Assembly: GCF_007115105.1 (NCBI RefSeq)
Contig: NZ_SULJ01000001.1
Span: 806,001 to 870,000, forward strand
DNA length: 64,000 nt
Direction: 5' to 3'
Source of the DNA: Clostridium sp. HBUAS56010
GTDB lineage: Bacteria; Bacillota; Clostridia; Lachnospirales; Lachnospiraceae
Part shown: positions 28,417 to 38,736 of the stretch, in pieces
Numbering within the stretch: position 1 is the first letter of the stretch
How the letters are laid out: the number at the start of each line of letters is the position of its first letter
Made by a program: the position numbers and the translations under genes
Notes under the pieces: generated by a model
Seen by the model: the letters and a program-made list of their open reading frames with translations, nothing else
The model's database searches: none
Told to the model about the DNA's origin: nothing

Positions 28417-29295
28417 TTATTCTACTTTTCCGCCTTCTACAACCAGATTCTCCGGATGAATCTCGTCTCCATAAACAGGTTTTAAAGTCTCTTCAAAATC
28501 TTTATGGAAGAACTGTTCTTCCCCAAGTGTCTCGATCTCTGTATTAATCCATTCCAGCAGTTCTGTATTGCCCTTCTGAACAGCCGGTGCGATGGTATCT
28601 GTGTTACCAATGGATTCAATTCCAACAGTAAAGCCTTTGTTCTGAAGTGCCCATGCAAGAACTTCGGTATTATCTGTAGAGAACGCATCCCCTCTTCCGT
28701 CTAACAGTGCATCATATGCCTCCTGGTACTCGTCAAACTTTAACAGCTTGATCTCTGGGTGTTCTTTGGAGAAATAAGTCTCTGCTGTGGTTCCCTTTAC
28801 CACGATTAATGTCTTGCCATTTAAATCTGCCGGATCTGTAATCAGTTTGTCATCAGGAGAAACAACTCCAAGTGCCACTTTCATATAAGGCAGTGCAAAA
28901 TCCACCTGCTCTTTTCTGTCATCTGTTACTGTGAAGTTTGCTAAAATCACATCAACTTTTGCAGATTTTAAGTATTCCACACGGCTGGCTGCTTCTACAT
29001 ATACAAACTCTACTTTATCTTCGCTGCCTAATAAATCCTTTGCAAGACGTTTTGCAAAATAAATATCATATCCCTGAACTTCTCCGTTGGAATCTACATA
29101 ACCAAATGGATTCTTGTCGCTGAATACACCGATTTTAATAGTTCCTGATTCCTTAATCTCGGAAAGAGTTCTTGCTGTCGCTGTTGCTCCCTGTTTTGGG
29201 CCTTCAGCCTGATCCTTTGCTGGAGAACCGCAGCCTGTAAGCAGACCTGCTGCCATGGAAATCCCTAATAATGCACCTAATAACTTCTTTTTCAT
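28417..29295 (-). CDS. Cysteine-type ABC substrate-binding lipoprotein
   Basis: A 292-residue lipoprotein (lipobox LLTGC, about residues 18-22) of the amino-acid binding family. It resembles the Campylobacter cysteine-binding protein Cj0982 closely from memory: IKIGVFSDKNPFGYVD, VEAASRVEYLKS, VDVILANFTVT, VDFALPYMKVALGV, GTTAETYF, GDAFSTDNT and EQFFHKDFEETLKPVYGD are all mirrored. Cysteine is therefore the best-supported ligand. Here the binding protein is the last gene of its operon. The Cys-rich leader peptide at the operon's head agrees with this assignment. Confidence 0.85.
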   Translation of the reverse strand: MKKKLLGALLGISMAAGLLTGCGSPAKDQAEGPKQGATATARTLSEIKESGTIKIGVFSDKNPFGYVDSNGEVQGYDIYFAKRLAKDLLGSEDKVEFVYVEAASRVEYLKSAKVDVILANFTVTDDRKEQVDFALPYMKVALGVVSPDDKLITDPADLNGKTLIVVKGTTAETYFSKEHPEIKLLKFDEYQEAYDALLDGRGDAFSTDNTEVLAWALQNKGFTVGIESIGNTDTIAPAVQKGNTELLEWINTEIETLGEEQFFHKDFEETLKPVYGDEIHPENLVVEGGKVE

Positions 29296-29312
29296 AATAA
29301 TGCCTCCTTTAT

Positions 29313-30065
29313 TTAGATCGCTTCATAATGAAACGTATTTAAAAACTGTTTTGCTCGGTCAGTCTTAGGAGAAGAGAAGAACTCCTCCGGCTGGCTTTCT
29401 TCTACCACCAGCCCCTGATCCATGAACAGGACCCGGTCGGATACCGCTTTGGCAAATTCCATCTCATGGGTTACAATCACCATGGTCATTCCATCCTTTG
29501 CCAGTTCCAGCACTACCTGTAAAACCTCTCTTACCATCTCCGGGTCTAATGCCGCTGTGATCTCATCAAGCAGTAAAATCTCCGGATGCATGATTAAGGC
29601 TCTTACAATGGCTACCCTCTGCTTCTGACCGCCAGAGAGCTGTCTTGGATATGCATCCCGCTTATCCAGCAGACCAACCCTTTCTAATAACTGTTCCGCC
29701 TCTTTTATAACTTCCTGTTTTTCTCTTTTCTGAACCTTACAGGGTGCTAAAAGAATATTGCCTAATATGGTCATATGGGGAAACAGATCATAACTCTGGA
29801 AGACCATACCGATCTTCTGTCTGATTTCATAAGCATCTTTTCTATCTCGCTCAATCACCTGGTCTTTAAACCGTATGGTTCCGGAATCAATAGGCTCCAG
29901 CATATTAAGACATCGTAAAAAGGTACTTTTTCCACAACCGGAGGGACCAACAATAACAACAACTTCGCCTTTTTCCAATGTGAACGAAATATCTTTTAAA
30001 ACCAAATGCCCGTTTTCATAGGATTTCTTTAAATTTTCTGTTTTTAGAATGATTTCCTGCTTCAT
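29313..30065 (-). CDS. Cysteine ABC transporter ATPase
   Basis: A 250-residue PAAT-family ATPase with Walker [10 protein letters not shown], signature LSGGQKQR and Walker [15 protein letters not shown] (Ile replacing the common Pro of DEPT). The ATG at 30065 lies 9 nt after AAAGGA; an in-frame TTG three codons earlier is less likely. It follows the permease pair by 5 bp. Confidence 0.87.
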   Translation of the reverse strand: MKQEIILKTENLKKSYENGHLVLKDISFTLEKGEVVVIVGPSGCGKSTFLRCLNMLEPIDSGTIRFKDQVIERDRKDAYEIRQKIGMVFQSYDLFPHMTILGNILLAPCKVQKREKQEVIKEAEQLLERVGLLDKRDAYPRQLSGGQKQRVAIVRALIMHPEILLLDEITAALDPEMVREVLQVVLELAKDGMTMVIVTHEMEFAKAVSDRVLFMDQGLVVEESQPEEFFSSPKTDRAKQFLNTFHYEAI

Positions 30066-30070
30066 TTTTC

Positions 30071-30748
30071 TCAATCCTTTAATTTTTTATCTAGCAGAGC
30101 GGCTGCTCTGGAAAACGGAAAACAGATTGCAAAATACAAGATAAATATAACCCCATATACCCAAAGGGCAGCATCCGGAACCGTATATCTGGATGCATCA
30201 ATCACCTGTTTTCCCACCTTAACAACTTCAATGACACCAATAAGCACAACCAGAGAGGTTGTTTTAATCATTCTCGTTAAAAGGTTCATCACCGAGGGAA
30301 GAAGTCTCCGCACAGTCTGGGGAATGATAATATACCGGTACACCTGTATCTTTGTCATTCCCAGCCCGAAACCGCTTTGATACTGGTGGACCGGAATGGA
30401 TTGAAGCGCACTTCGTACCAGATCCCCCATCTCTGCAGTTCCCCAGAAAGTGAAGACAATGACAGCGGCGGCTGAGCCGGAAAGATTCACATTCCAATGC
30501 TTGGCAACACCAAAATACACCAAAAACAACAGTACCAGCTGAGGCATAATCCGGACTACCTCCAGATAGATGCGGCAGATGAAACGAATGGGTTTTTTGG
30601 GACTTGTCATGACCATTCCCATAAGGAGTCCTAATAGAATGGATAAGACCATGGAAATCACTGCAATCCGGAGAGACACCCACAGTCCCCCAAGAAGCCG
30701 GAGAAAGTTATTTCCCTGGAACAGCACTTGAATTCCCAAATTCTGCAT
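30071..30748 (-). CDS. Cysteine ABC transporter permease
   Basis: A 225-residue HisM-type permease with about five spans and an EAA-loop variant [28 protein letters not shown] lies 6 nt before the ATG. It overlaps the upstream permease by 41 bp, more than the usual few bases. Confidence 0.85.
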   Translation of the reverse strand: MQNLGIQVLFQGNNFLRLLGGLWVSLRIAVISMVLSILLGLLMGMVMTSPKKPIRFICRIYLEVVRIMPQLVLLFLVYFGVAKHWNVNLSGSAAAVIVFTFWGTAEMGDLVRSALQSIPVHQYQSGFGLGMTKIQVYRYIIIPQTVRRLLPSVMNLLTRMIKTTSLVVLIGVIEVVKVGKQVIDASRYTVPDAALWVYGVIFILYFAICFPFSRAAALLDKKLKD

Positions 30749-31388
30749 AACGGACCCTCCTTTCTATCCAGGAACAAAGCAACGAAATAGGAAGCAAAAT
30801 AATCAAATATGCAGTTACCAGCATAAAGAGGGCTTCATCTGTCTTATAATAAATTCCAATCAGATCCTTTGCCACAAACATTAAATCCGCCAACGCTACA
30901 GCGCTGAATACGGAAGTTTCTTTGATAAGAAAAATGATATTGGCGCAAAATACAGGCACCGAAGTTCCGATTGCCTGAGGCAGTATAATATGCCAGAACA
31001 CCTGCCCATTGGTAAGACCCAGACTCAGTCCGGTTTCTGACTGAATGGAAGGCACCTGGTCAATTCCCGTCCGGAAAGCTTCTGCCATATAGCTTCCTCC
31101 CAAAAATGCCAGACCTGTTATGGCACAGCCTTCTGAGCTTAAAACAATTCCAAGCTTGGGAAGACCAAAATACAAAAAAAACAACTGGATCAGCAGCGGG
31201 GTGTTCCTTGATATCTCTATGTAAACACTTACCACATGCTTGAGTACCGGAACTTTAAATACTTTAATCAGACTGCATAAAAGTCCGATTACGGTTGAAA
31301 GCACAATTCCAAATAAAGAGATGCGAAGTGTAATGCCTGCTGCTTCCACATAAAGCGGCGCATTCTCACGAATAAATTCAAAATCCAT
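30708..31388 (-). CDS. Cysteine ABC transporter permease
   Basis: A 226-residue HisM-type permease, EAA loop ETGLSLGLTNGQVFWHIILP, with SRNTPLLIQLFFLYFGLP typical of PAAT permeases. The start was placed at 31388, 5 nt after GGGGAAG. It is the first structural gene, 73 bp after the attenuator hairpin. Confidence 0.86.
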   Translation of the reverse strand: MDFEFIRENAPLYVEAAGITLRISLFGIVLSTVIGLLCSLIKVFKVPVLKHVVSVYIEISRNTPLLIQLFFLYFGLPKLGIVLSSEGCAITGLAFLGGSYMAEAFRTGIDQVPSIQSETGLSLGLTNGQVFWHIILPQAIGTSVPVFCANIIFLIKETSVFSAVALADLMFVAKDLIGIYYKTDEALFMLVTAYLIILLPISLLCSWIERRVRYAEFGNSSAVPGK

Positions 31389-31454
31389 GATTTCTTCCCC
31401 TCTCCCCTTCCTTAACATTCTGACTCATAAAACCATTCCTCCCTCGGTATTCAT

Positions 31455-31488
31455 AGAAAAGAAGCAGGTAAACGAACATACCTGCTTC
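31455..31488 (-). terminator. Leader terminator (putative attenuator)
   Basis: On the minus strand GAAGCAGGTA pairs perfectly with TACCTGCTTC across an 8-nt loop, followed by TTTTCT. It lies between the Cys-rich leader ORF (stop 40 bp upstream) and the first permease. With no second promoter seen, it would block the transporter unless antitermination occurs. Confidence 0.8.
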
Positions 31489-31527
31489 TTCCATTGATTC
31501 TCTCTATTACAAGATAAAGTCTGGATC

Positions 31528-31638
31528 TCAGATATTAGAACGCGTACATAAATAAGCTGTATTTCTTCCATGGAAGCATCTACAGCAGCAACAGCACTTC
31601 ATGATAAGATTCATGTCTTGCATGCAGCTCGTCTTCAT
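31528..31638 (-). CDS. Cys-rich leader peptide of the cysteine ABC operon
   Basis: A 36-residue ORF with eight cysteines, including CCCCCRC at residues 15-21 (five consecutive Cys codons). GGGAG lies 9 nt before the ATG. It begins about 39 nt downstream of a good promoter and ends 40 bp before a perfect intrinsic terminator that precedes the transporter genes. The layout matches amino-acid leader peptides such as TrpL or HisL, with cysteine as the sensed residue. This is inference from architecture. Competing stem structures would have to be shown. Confidence 0.78.
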   Translation of the reverse strand: MKTSCMQDMNLIMKCCCCCRCFHGRNTAYLCTRSNI

Positions 31639-31648
31639 ATCTTTAATC

Positions 31649-31705
31649 TCCCTATTCATACTAATTATATATGTTTACTATACTGTGACCTCATTCATTT
31701 GTCAA
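31649..31705 (-). promoter_or_regulatory. Promoter plus shared regulatory block
   Basis: Minus-strand promoter TTGACA (31700-31705), 17-nt spacer, TATAGT (31677-31682). Directly adjoining it, 31649-31676 reads AAACATAT-AT-AATTAGTATG-AATAGGGA, nearly identical to 17420-17449 before the nitrogenase-like operon. Confidence 0.75.
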
Positions 31706-31715
31706 TGCTTTTTTA

Positions 31716-33674
31716 TCAAACTCCCTGTTCCTCTCCAGACTCTTCCATGTGAAATTCCATGATCAGATCTTTTAAATTCTGCATCTGATTTAATAAATCT
31801 TCGCTGGTTGCCGCACTTTCCTCCGCTGTAGCTGAGTTTGCCTGAGTGACCATGGATATCTTTTCCATTCCCTGTTCCACTTCCTCCACACTGCGGGACT
31901 GGCTTTCCAGAGAGCTGGAAATTTTTGACACAAGATCATTGATGGAATTGGTCTGCGCTACAATCGTCTGGAATACGGCTGCTGTCTGTTCCGTATTCTG
32001 CTTGCCCTGTGCTACAGATTCTATGGTACTGTGAATTAAATCTGTGGTCTGTTTTGCTGCATCTGCACTCTTTGATGCCAACTGGCGCACTTCATCTGCA
32101 ACGACTGAGAATCCTTTTCCGGCATCTCCTGCACGTGCCGCTTCTACTGCCGCATTCAGTGCCAGGATGTTAGTCTGGAATGCAATATCATCAATTATTT
32201 TCACAATGCTCTGAATCTTCTTGGAGAACTCATCAATGCTTGCCATGGATTCAAGCAGACGCTCCATCTCTTCATTGCCCCGCCGGGTCTCCAAAAGCGC
32301 TGCTTCTGTCATATCTTTCATGGAAAGAGAATGATCCGCATTCTCCTTAATGTATCCGGAAACCTTATCAAGGGAACTGGTTAAAGCTTCTGTTGTTGAT
32401 GCCTGCTCAGAGGAATTCTCTGCCAGATTCCGTCCGGTTACAGCCACTTGTTCGGAACTTAAACGGACCTGATCTGTGGATTGGGCAATATGAAGCAGTG
32501 TGCCGTTTAATGATGCAAGTATCTGTTCTAAAGCCGTCTGGATCGGAAGAAAATCTCCCTTATACTCTACAGAACTCTTTACAGACAGATCCTTTGATGC
32601 AACTTTGCTCAGCACCCTGGAAATGTCGGAAATATAAGTCCGCAGCCCATAGATGGTATTCTCCAGAGCCATGATAAGCCGGGCACCCTCATCTTTTCCT
32701 TTCGTCTGCTGAATCTCGCCAAGAATATCCCCCTCTGCCAGCCGTTCAATCCGCCTGGTAGCCGTTATAATCGGCTGTGTAACCCTGAGAGCAAATATAC
32801 GGGTCACACCAATCGCTGCCGCCAGAAGCAATATTCCTGTCACAGCACACATGGCAATGGTAAATCTCACGGCACTTTCAATCTGAGTCAGAGGCGTTGT
32901 AACTGCAACGGACCAGCCTTCCGGTCCGGCAAGGGGAGTAAATCCCACCAGACGCCGGTGTCCATTGTAAAAACTGAATCCCGTTCCTGTCTCCCCAGTC
33001 ATCATCCTCTGGAATATCCTGGCTGTAGGAGCATAAGAAGAATTCTCTTTTGCAAGCTTCACATAATCTTTGGGATTAGAAACGTTCTCCGGATCCGGAT
33101 GAATCACGGTAATTCCATTTCCATTCACCACAAAGGCATAACCGCTTTCCCCAATCTTAATCTTTGTCAGATCATCGCTGATGGTCTGATAAGGCAAAAC
33201 TCCATATAACACGTTACCAGTACTGCCAATAGGAGCACCTACATAAAAGGCAAGCTGCTTGTCCCGGTTTAAAAATGGATCTGAAATACTGGCTTTGCCG
33301 CTTTTTGCTGTCTGAAAGAATGTAAGATCTGCGATCTGATCTCCCCTGTCATTCCCTCCCTGGGCATCCGCTACGGTTATGTAAGCAAAACCTGATGCAG
33401 TGGCTTGTTCCTGCAGCAGCAAAGACCGCTCAGACGGTGTTGTTTTGTTGGTAAGGAAACTCCCTGATGCCGTAATACTCAATTGGTTCCGGTAAATGTT
33501 GAGAACAGAATCTATTCCCTGTTGATATGCCGCAGCAAGATAAGAGGAATTCTTTTTTGATTCCTTCATAGAGCTGTTATAATAAAGAATGGAAGAAATT
33601 GTTGTTAAGAAAATCACAGTAAATCCCAACAGCAATGAGACAAATAGTAATAATTTGTTTTTCAAATATTTCAT
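31716..33674 (-). CDS. Methyl-accepting chemotaxis protein
   Basis: A 652-residue chemoreceptor: first membrane span at about residues 8-30, an extracellular double-Cache-type sensor, a second span ([20 protein letters not shown]) at roughly 280-305, HAMP, then the signalling domain. The highly conserved tip is intact ([33 protein letters not shown]). The start was chosen at 33674 for AGGAGG 9 nt upstream. It is a paralogue of the next gene. The ligand is unknown. The gene is immediately upstream of the cysteine ABC leader but on its own transcript. Confidence 0.9.
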   Translation of the reverse strand: MKYLKNKLLLFVSLLLGFTVIFLTTISSILYYNSSMKESKKNSSYLAAAYQQGIDSVLNIYRNQLSITASGSFLTNKTTPSERSLLLQEQATASGFAYITVADAQGGNDRGDQIADLTFFQTAKSGKASISDPFLNRDKQLAFYVGAPIGSTGNVLYGVLPYQTISDDLTKIKIGESGYAFVVNGNGITVIHPDPENVSNPKDYVKLAKENSSYAPTARIFQRMMTGETGTGFSFYNGHRRLVGFTPLAGPEGWSVAVTTPLTQIESAVRFTIAMCAVTGILLLAAAIGVTRIFALRVTQPIITATRRIERLAEGDILGEIQQTKGKDEGARLIMALENTIYGLRTYISDISRVLSKVASKDLSVKSSVEYKGDFLPIQTALEQILASLNGTLLHIAQSTDQVRLSSEQVAVTGRNLAENSSEQASTTEALTSSLDKVSGYIKENADHSLSMKDMTEAALLETRRGNEEMERLLESMASIDEFSKKIQSIVKIIDDIAFQTNILALNAAVEAARAGDAGKGFSVVADEVRQLASKSADAAKQTTDLIHSTIESVAQGKQNTEQTAAVFQTIVAQTNSINDLVSKISSSLESQSRSVEEVEQGMEKISMVTQANSATAEESAATSEDLLNQMQNLKDLIMEFHMEESGEEQGV

Positions 33675-33819
33675 GGCTCTGCGCCTCCTGATTATAATCA
33701 CTGAGAATTTGTATATTATACCATATATGGGTAAAACCGACAACTCTTCTTTTCTATAATTCGACAATTTTCTCCTGTGTATTTGTGCCTGTTGACAAAA
33801 AAATTATATTACAAAAGAA

Positions 33820-33848
33820 AAGCACCTGTTTTTTTATCACAGGTGCTT
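33820..33848. terminator. Bidirectional terminator between chemoreceptor genes
   Basis: AAGCACCTGT pairs with ACAGGTGCTT around a T-rich loop, with T and A runs on both sides. It ends the 33886-35910 transcript. Confidence 0.85.
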
Positions 33849-33885
33849 TTCTTGATCTTCTCATGATTTCCTTATGGCTGCTCCA

Positions 33886-35910
33886 TTACTTTTTTTCTTC
33901 CTTTAAAGTGAATCTGCCGGCTTCTTCCTGTAAGGTCTGTGCCTGAGCTGCAAGTTCCTCACTGGAGGCAGAACTTTCTTCTGCTGTGGCAGCATTGGTC
34001 TGAACCACAGAAGAAACCTGGAACAGCCCCTGATTAATCTGTTCTATGGATTGTGCCTGTTCATAAGAGGCTGCTTCAATCCTGCGGATAGACTGTTCTG
34101 CCAGCCTTGCCTTTTCTGTTACATCTTTTAAAATCTGGTCTGCTTCTATTGCCAGTTTTTCCCCATTAGAAACAGTCTCCACCGAATGTCCAATCAGCTC
34201 TGCTGTCTGCTTGGCAGCCTCTGCAGACTTTGCCGCGAGATTACGCACTTCGTCGGCTACAACTGCAAAACCTTTTCCCACATCTCCTGCCCGGGCTGCC
34301 TCAATTGCCGCATTCAATGCAAGAATATTAGTCTGAAAAGCAATATCTTCAATTACCTTTGTAATGGAAGATATCTTCTCAGAGGACTGGCTGATCTCCC
34401 CCATCGCCTGGTTTAAGTTCTTCATATGACTGTTACTTTCTTTGATTCCTGCATCTGCCTGTGCCACATATTCGGTCGCCTTCTTTACATTGGCAACATT
34501 CTCTTCTGCCTGTTGTGTAACTCCCGTAACTGCAGCGTTCAGTTCTTCGATTGTAGATGCCTGTTCTGTAGCTCCCGATGCCAGTGCCTGAGCTGCACTG
34601 GATACCTGGTCCGCCCCACCTGCAACCTGGTCAGAAGCATCTTTTATATTGGAAAAAACAGAATTTAAGTTCCATATAATCTTGTCCAGAGCCACTTTTA
34701 TGGCTGTAAAGTCCCCTTTATACTGCCTGGCAGTCTCCACTGTACAGTTTCCCTGCTCCAGACTGCTAAGAACCAGCGTTATCTCTTCAATATATTCTTT
34801 CAGCCCTTCCACTGTAATGGTAAAGGCTCTTGACAGATTACCAATCTCATCACCGGACTGAACCTGAGGCACCTGGGAATGTAAATCTCCTTCGGAAAGA
34901 TCCTCGATTCTCTTCACCAGGGCAATGATGGGATTCACAATAGGATTGGCTATCCGGAAAGCAACAAACACCGAAAACAGAACAAAGATGAACATAAGCA
35001 GCAAGGTTACTCCTACAGAAGTATAAAAACTTCCCAGCATCTCAGAGGTTTTGGCAGTCACTGCAATGGACCAGCCATCAGTATCCGGAATGCTCATATA
35101 GCTGACAACCTGCTTTGCTCCCTTATATAAAACTGTTTCTGTTCCGGTCTTCCCCTCCGTCATATTCTTTATCATCGCTGCCAAATGGGCAAAGGATGAA
35201 TCCTCTTTTGCCTTTTCTATATAATTCAGTTCCTTGGTTACGCTGGAGGAATCCGGATGAGCAAGATACTTTCCATCTTTGTCCACAACGAAACCATATC
35301 CGGATGCACCGATTGCCACATCTTCAATCAACTCAGTAAATGTATCACTGTCCAGCTTTGCATAAACAATGCCTTCTCCTTTACCGCTGTTAACTGGTGT
35401 GGCTACAACCATAATAATTTTATTATCAATAGAACTGGCAAATGTAGAACTGAGATAGGTCTTACCGGACATGGATTCCTTAAAATAATCTCTCTGGCTT
35501 ATCTGCGCCCCTGTAGTGGTTGATCCATTGGAATCAGCAACCGCCACCTCCATAAATCCATTCTTTTGAGCCAGATCTGCCATAATCCTGTTCCGGTCTT
35601 CCAGCGGTCTGGATGGATCAGTGATAAATTCATTCTGAGCCAGCAGCTCAATCTTACTATAGTATCCGTCTATCGCATTCCTGATTGCCAGACAATAAGC
35701 GTTCCTGTTCTCAATCAACCGGGTTTCCATATGAGTCCCTGCATCATTGTAGAGAACAATGCCATTGGCAATTCCATAGAATACAGAAATCAGAACTGCC
35801 AGACCAATAATTTTTCCCAGGAGTGTTTTTTTAATTGATTGTTCTCCCTTATGTAGTTTCAGGCTGTATAAAAATCCCGATGTGCTTCCTTGCTTTTTTT
35901 GCTTTTTCAC
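33886..35910 (-). CDS. Methyl-accepting chemotaxis protein
   Basis: A 674-residue chemoreceptor with first span at about residues 30-52, a double-Cache-type extracellular region, second span ([20 protein letters not shown]), HAMP ([16 protein letters not shown]) and signalling domain with [20 protein letters not shown] and [13 protein letters not shown]. The start is GTG at 35910, preceded by a GGGGGC stretch at about 9 nt. Compared with its paralogue it has a longer, basic N-terminal tail before the first span. Confidence 0.9.
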   Translation of the reverse strand: MKKQKKQGSTSGFLYSLKLHKGEQSIKKTLLGKIIGLAVLISVFYGIANGIVLYNDAGTHMETRLIENRNAYCLAIRNAIDGYYSKIELLAQNEFITDPSRPLEDRNRIMADLAQKNGFMEVAVADSNGSTTTGAQISQRDYFKESMSGKTYLSSTFASSIDNKIIMVVATPVNSGKGEGIVYAKLDSDTFTELIEDVAIGASGYGFVVDKDGKYLAHPDSSSVTKELNYIEKAKEDSSFAHLAAMIKNMTEGKTGTETVLYKGAKQVVSYMSIPDTDGWSIAVTAKTSEMLGSFYTSVGVTLLLMFIFVLFSVFVAFRIANPIVNPIIALVKRIEDLSEGDLHSQVPQVQSGDEIGNLSRAFTITVEGLKEYIEEITLVLSSLEQGNCTVETARQYKGDFTAIKVALDKIIWNLNSVFSNIKDASDQVAGGADQVSSAAQALASGATEQASTIEELNAAVTGVTQQAEENVANVKKATEYVAQADAGIKESNSHMKNLNQAMGEISQSSEKISSITKVIEDIAFQTNILALNAAIEAARAGDVGKGFAVVADEVRNLAAKSAEAAKQTAELIGHSVETVSNGEKLAIEADQILKDVTEKARLAEQSIRRIEAASYEQAQSIEQINQGLFQVSSVVQTNAATAEESSASSEELAAQAQTLQEEAGRFTLKEEKK

Positions 35911-36096
35911 TTCTGTATGCCCCCATTATTCTTCCAAAATGGAGCATAAGCATGCAGGGGTTGACTTTGTAAAGTAGAATACGGGATCACGCTTATACTC
36001 CATATATGGATAATACTTTTTTAATATAGCATTAAACCTGGAACAAGTCAACATGGTCAGGAAAATTATTTTTATCTGCACAAAACTGCCATGAAA

Positions 36097-36134
36097 CAAA
36101 AAATACCACAGTCTCAATAAAGAAACTGTGGTAT
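36097..36134 (-). terminator. Terminator after FMN reductase gene
   Basis: On the minus strand ATACCACAGTTTC pairs with AGACTGTGGTAT (small offset) and is followed by TTTTTTG. Confidence 0.8.
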
Positions 36135-36160
36135 GACAGGCGTTTTCTTTTCTGTTCTGA

Positions 36161-36724
36161 TTAAGAAGCAGAAACTCGGTTCACCCACTGGGAGAACGCT
36201 TCCATATATTCTTTCAGATGACCAAGCTTTCTCTCATTTACAAATGTACCCTTTTCATCAACGTAATCTGCTACATCGCTGATATACGCTTCTGGCTGCT
36301 GCATCATGAAAACATTTAAGAAAGCCATAGGCTGGCGCAGATGGTGATTGGCTCCGAACGCTCCAAGACCTCCTGGTGTCACACTGATAATGCCGCCCGC
36401 TTTGGAATCCCATACATTGCTTCCATAAGGTCTTGAAGCAACATCAATTGCATTTTTTAAAACAGCAGGAACCGAACGGTTATATTCCGGTGTAATAAAA
36501 ATAACTCCATCCAGTTCTTTAATTTCATTTCTGAATCTGGTCCATGATTCAGGAGCATTCCCGTCATCGTCATAATCCTGATTAAACATAGGTAAATCAC
36601 CGATCTCAATCACACGCAGGGATAAATCCTGGGGAGCCACTGAGATAACTGCATTTGCAACGGAACGGCAGAAAGAATCTCTTCGAAGGCTGCCAACAAT
36701 AACACCAATTTGCTTTGTACTCAT
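36161..36724 (-). CDS. NADPH-dependent FMN reductase
   Basis: A 187-residue flavodoxin-fold reductase. FMN phosphate loop GSLRRDSFCRSVA, the family motif PEYNRSVPAVLKNAIDVASRP (quoted in part: PEYNRSVPAVLKNAID) and TPGGLGAFGA are present. Length matches chromate reductase/azoreductase-like enzymes of this family. It is monocistronic with its own terminator. FMN reductases supply reduced flavin to monooxygenases such as desulfonating SsuD, but no such partner is here. Confidence 0.88.
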   Translation of the reverse strand: MSTKQIGVIVGSLRRDSFCRSVANAVISVAPQDLSLRVIEIGDLPMFNQDYDDDGNAPESWTRFRNEIKELDGVIFITPEYNRSVPAVLKNAIDVASRPYGSNVWDSKAGGIISVTPGGLGAFGANHHLRQPMAFLNVFMMQQPEAYISDVADYVDEKGTFVNERKLGHLKEYMEAFSQWVNRVSAS

Positions 36725-36874
36725 AATAACATCTCCTATTCTTCATTTTCTATTTATTTAAAACACTGAATATAAAACCGGATACACAACCTTTTACTGC
36801 TAAAGGTGTTGTAACCATTATAAGAATTCTATTCTAATCTTGTCAAGTATCCTGTTTGATCGTAGGCAGATACA

Positions 36875-37807
36875 TTAGTCGGTAAAGAGGTTCGTGGACA
36901 AATACCGGTCACCCGTATCCGGCAAAAGAACCACAATGGTCTTGCCTTCATATTCCGGTCTTTTTGCAAGCTCAATGGCAGCCCATACGGCAGCACCGGA
37001 AGAGATTCCTACCAGGACTCCTTCCATCTTACTGATCTTTTTACCGGTTTCGAAAGCATCTGCATCCTGAACAGAAATTACCTCATCATAAATCTTCGTA
37101 TTCAGCACATTGGGCACAAAACCGGCTCCCAGTCCCTGAATCTTATGAGGTCCTGCCGTTCCCCTGGATAATACAGGAGAAGACGCAGGCTCTACTGCCA
37201 CTATTTTAATATCCGGATTTTTAGATTTTAAATACTCTCCTGTTCCCGTCACAGTTCCGCCTGTTCCAACACCAGCTACAAACACGTCCACATTCCCATC
37301 CGTGTCTTCGTAAATCTCCGGACCAGTGGTTTCTCTGTGAACTTTTGGATTGGAAGCATTGTTAAACTGGCTTGGAATAAAACTGCCCGGAATCTCTTTC
37401 GATAATTCCTCTGCCTTTGCGATAGCACCTTTCATGCCCTTCGCCCCTTCTGTAAGAACCAGTTCTGCTCCATATGCCTTCATTAGGGTTCTACGCTCTA
37501 AAGACATGGTCTCCGGCATCACAATCATGACCCGGTATCCTCTGGCTGCTGCCACGGAAGAAAGCCCTATACCAGTATTTCCCGATGTAGGCTCAATAAT
37601 CACAGAATCCGGTTTCAATATTCCTGCCGCTTCTGCGTCATCAATCATCGCTTTGGCAATTCTGTCTTTCACAGATCCTGCCGGATTGAAATACTCAAGT
37701 TTGCCTAAAATCCTGGCTTTTAACCCCATTGCTTTTTCTATATTTGATAATTCAAGAAGAGGTGTTCTTCCAATAAGCTGATCGGCTGATGTATATATTT
37801 TTCCCAT
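36875..37807 (-). CDS. cysK: Cysteine synthase A (housekeeping type)
   Basis: A 310-residue O-acetylserine sulfhydrylase making cysteine from O-acetylserine and sulfide with PLP. K47 in [44 protein letters not shown] and GISSGAA are all canonical. The start is ATG at 37807 with AAAAGGAG upstream. A longer frame reaching 37876 runs through the gene's own promoter (TTGACA, 17-nt spacer, TAATAT at 37858-37886) and is rejected. It is monocistronic and lacks the shared block seen at the other two sulfur operons. Confidence 0.93.
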   Translation of the reverse strand: MGKIYTSADQLIGRTPLLELSNIEKAMGLKARILGKLEYFNPAGSVKDRIAKAMIDDAEAAGILKPDSVIIEPTSGNTGIGLSSVAAARGYRVMIVMPETMSLERRTLMKAYGAELVLTEGAKGMKGAIAKAEELSKEIPGSFIPSQFNNASNPKVHRETTGPEIYEDTDGNVDVFVAGVGTGGTVTGTGEYLKSKNPDIKIVAVEPASSPVLSRGTAGPHKIQGLGAGFVPNVLNTKIYDEVISVQDADAFETGKKISKMEGVLVGISSGAAVWAAIELAKRPEYEGKTIVVLLPDTGDRYLSTNLFTD

Positions 37808-37857
37808 ATGTTTATCTCCTTTTCCAGACTTCATTCGGTCTTGCATGTGGTACTTTA

Positions 37858-37886
37858 ATATTACTTTGTAAAACATACTTTGTCAA
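37858..37886 (-). promoter_or_regulatory. cysK promoter
   Basis: TTGACA (37881-37886), 17-nt spacer, TAATAT (37858-37863) on the minus strand, about 45 bp before the cysK start. Confidence 0.7.
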
Positions 37887-37923
37887 CGGGTTAATATGCA
37901 CACACCATTTCTACAATGCAGAA

Positions 37924-37960
37924 AATCCCGGATTCACTGCCTGTGCACTGAACCGGGATT
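37924..37960 (-). terminator. Terminator after the CAP-domain gene
   Basis: AATCCCGG pairs with CCGGGATT, and the interior TTCAGTG/CAGTGAA extends the stem. The T tract is modest (TTTTCT). Confidence 0.75.
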
Positions 37961-37986
37961 AAGCTTTTATAAATTTTATATGTATA

Positions 37987-38736
37987 TTAATATGTGAATA
38001 ACTGTACCCAGTACTGTGTTCCGCTGCCGTTCTGAGTGTTGCCTACTCCGATATGTGTAAAGTTTCTGTTCATGATGTTTGCACGGTGTCCGGCACTGTT
38101 CATCCAGGCATTTACCACTTCCTGAGGACTTCTCTGACCCCAGGCAATGTTCTCTCCTGCTCCCCGGTAATTCACTCCCTGCTCTTTTAAAGCACTTGAA
38201 AATGAACTTCCGTTTGGACGTGTATGGTCAAACTGGGTCTGAATTTCATTAGCTCTTACAGTTGCAGCCTTTTCAACACTTGGATCAATGGTAAGAGGGG
38301 ACAGACCTTCTTTGGCTCTCTCTGTATTTACCAGATCAACCACCTGCTGTGTATAGGTCTTATTCGAAGTGTCGGTTCCGGTATTGTTATTGTCGTTGTT
38401 ATTATTATTACCGTTGTTGTTATTGCCATTGTTATTATTGTTGCCGTTGTTATTATTGTTATTGCCCTTATTATTACCATTATTGTAATAATTATTGCCG
38501 CCCTGGTTTTTACAGTTGTTTAAAAACTGGTTCAGATCAGAAATATTTGCAAAATTACCATTTACACCATACTGCTTCATTTTTGCTAATAAATCATCAG
38601 GGTTACCATATCCGCTGATTGTTACTACATTTCCGCCGAAGGACGGGGTATTGCACCTTACTGCTGCATTTGCCGTTAAGGGAATCATACTTGTTAAAGT
38701 CAGTGTCATTAAGCCCAGTGCTGTTAATTTTCTCAA
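37987..38736 (-). CDS. Secreted CAP-domain (YkwD-like) protein with Asn-rich linker
   Basis: A 249-residue exported protein: signal peptide (residues 1-24, ending TANA), a region of about 50 residues with two cysteines, an Asn/Gly repeat at about residues 78-118 made of NNNNG-type units, and a C-terminal CAP/SCP domain with AGENIAWG and NAWMNSAGHRANIMN. Domain and secretion match the SafA-associated/YkwD type. The start is TTG at 38736, 8 nt after AAGGAGG. The Asn tract is encoded mostly by AAT/AAC repeats and could vary in length. Confidence 0.87.
   Translation of the reverse strand: MRKLTALGLMTLTLTSMIPLTANAAVRCNTPSFGGNVVTISGYGNPDDLLAKMKQYGVNGNFANISDLNQFLNNCKNQGGNNYYNNGNNKGNNNNNNGNNNNNGNNNNGNNNNNDNNNTGTDTSNKTYTQQVVDLVNTERAKEGLSPLTIDPSVEKAATVRANEIQTQFDHTRPNGSSFSSALKEQGVNYRGAGENIAWGQRSPQEVVNAWMNSAGHRANIMNRNFTHIGVGNTQNGSGTQYWVQLFTY

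Noticed and set aside
31389-31705. T-box or SAM riboswitch before the cysteine ABC operon
   Set aside because: No T-box sequence or riboswitch core was seen. The region is explained by a promoter, a leader ORF and one terminator hairpin.
35926-36117. Short minus-strand open frame of 63 codons
   Set aside because: No ribosome binding site or recognisable sequence, and it overlaps the terminator after the FMN reductase gene.
37808-37876. N-terminal extension of the housekeeping cysK
   Set aside because: It would run through the -10 element of the gene's own promoter, while a strong ribosome binding site precedes the Met at 37807.
38390-38520. Tandem-repeat or CRISPR-like array
   Set aside because: The periodic AAT/AAC pattern is the coding sequence for the Asn-rich linker of the CAP-domain protein. 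There are no unique spacers.
38349-38618. Plus-strand frame rich in Tyr and Cys
   Set aside because: It is the complement of the Asn-rich linker; its composition is explained by the opposite strand, and it has no ribosome binding site.
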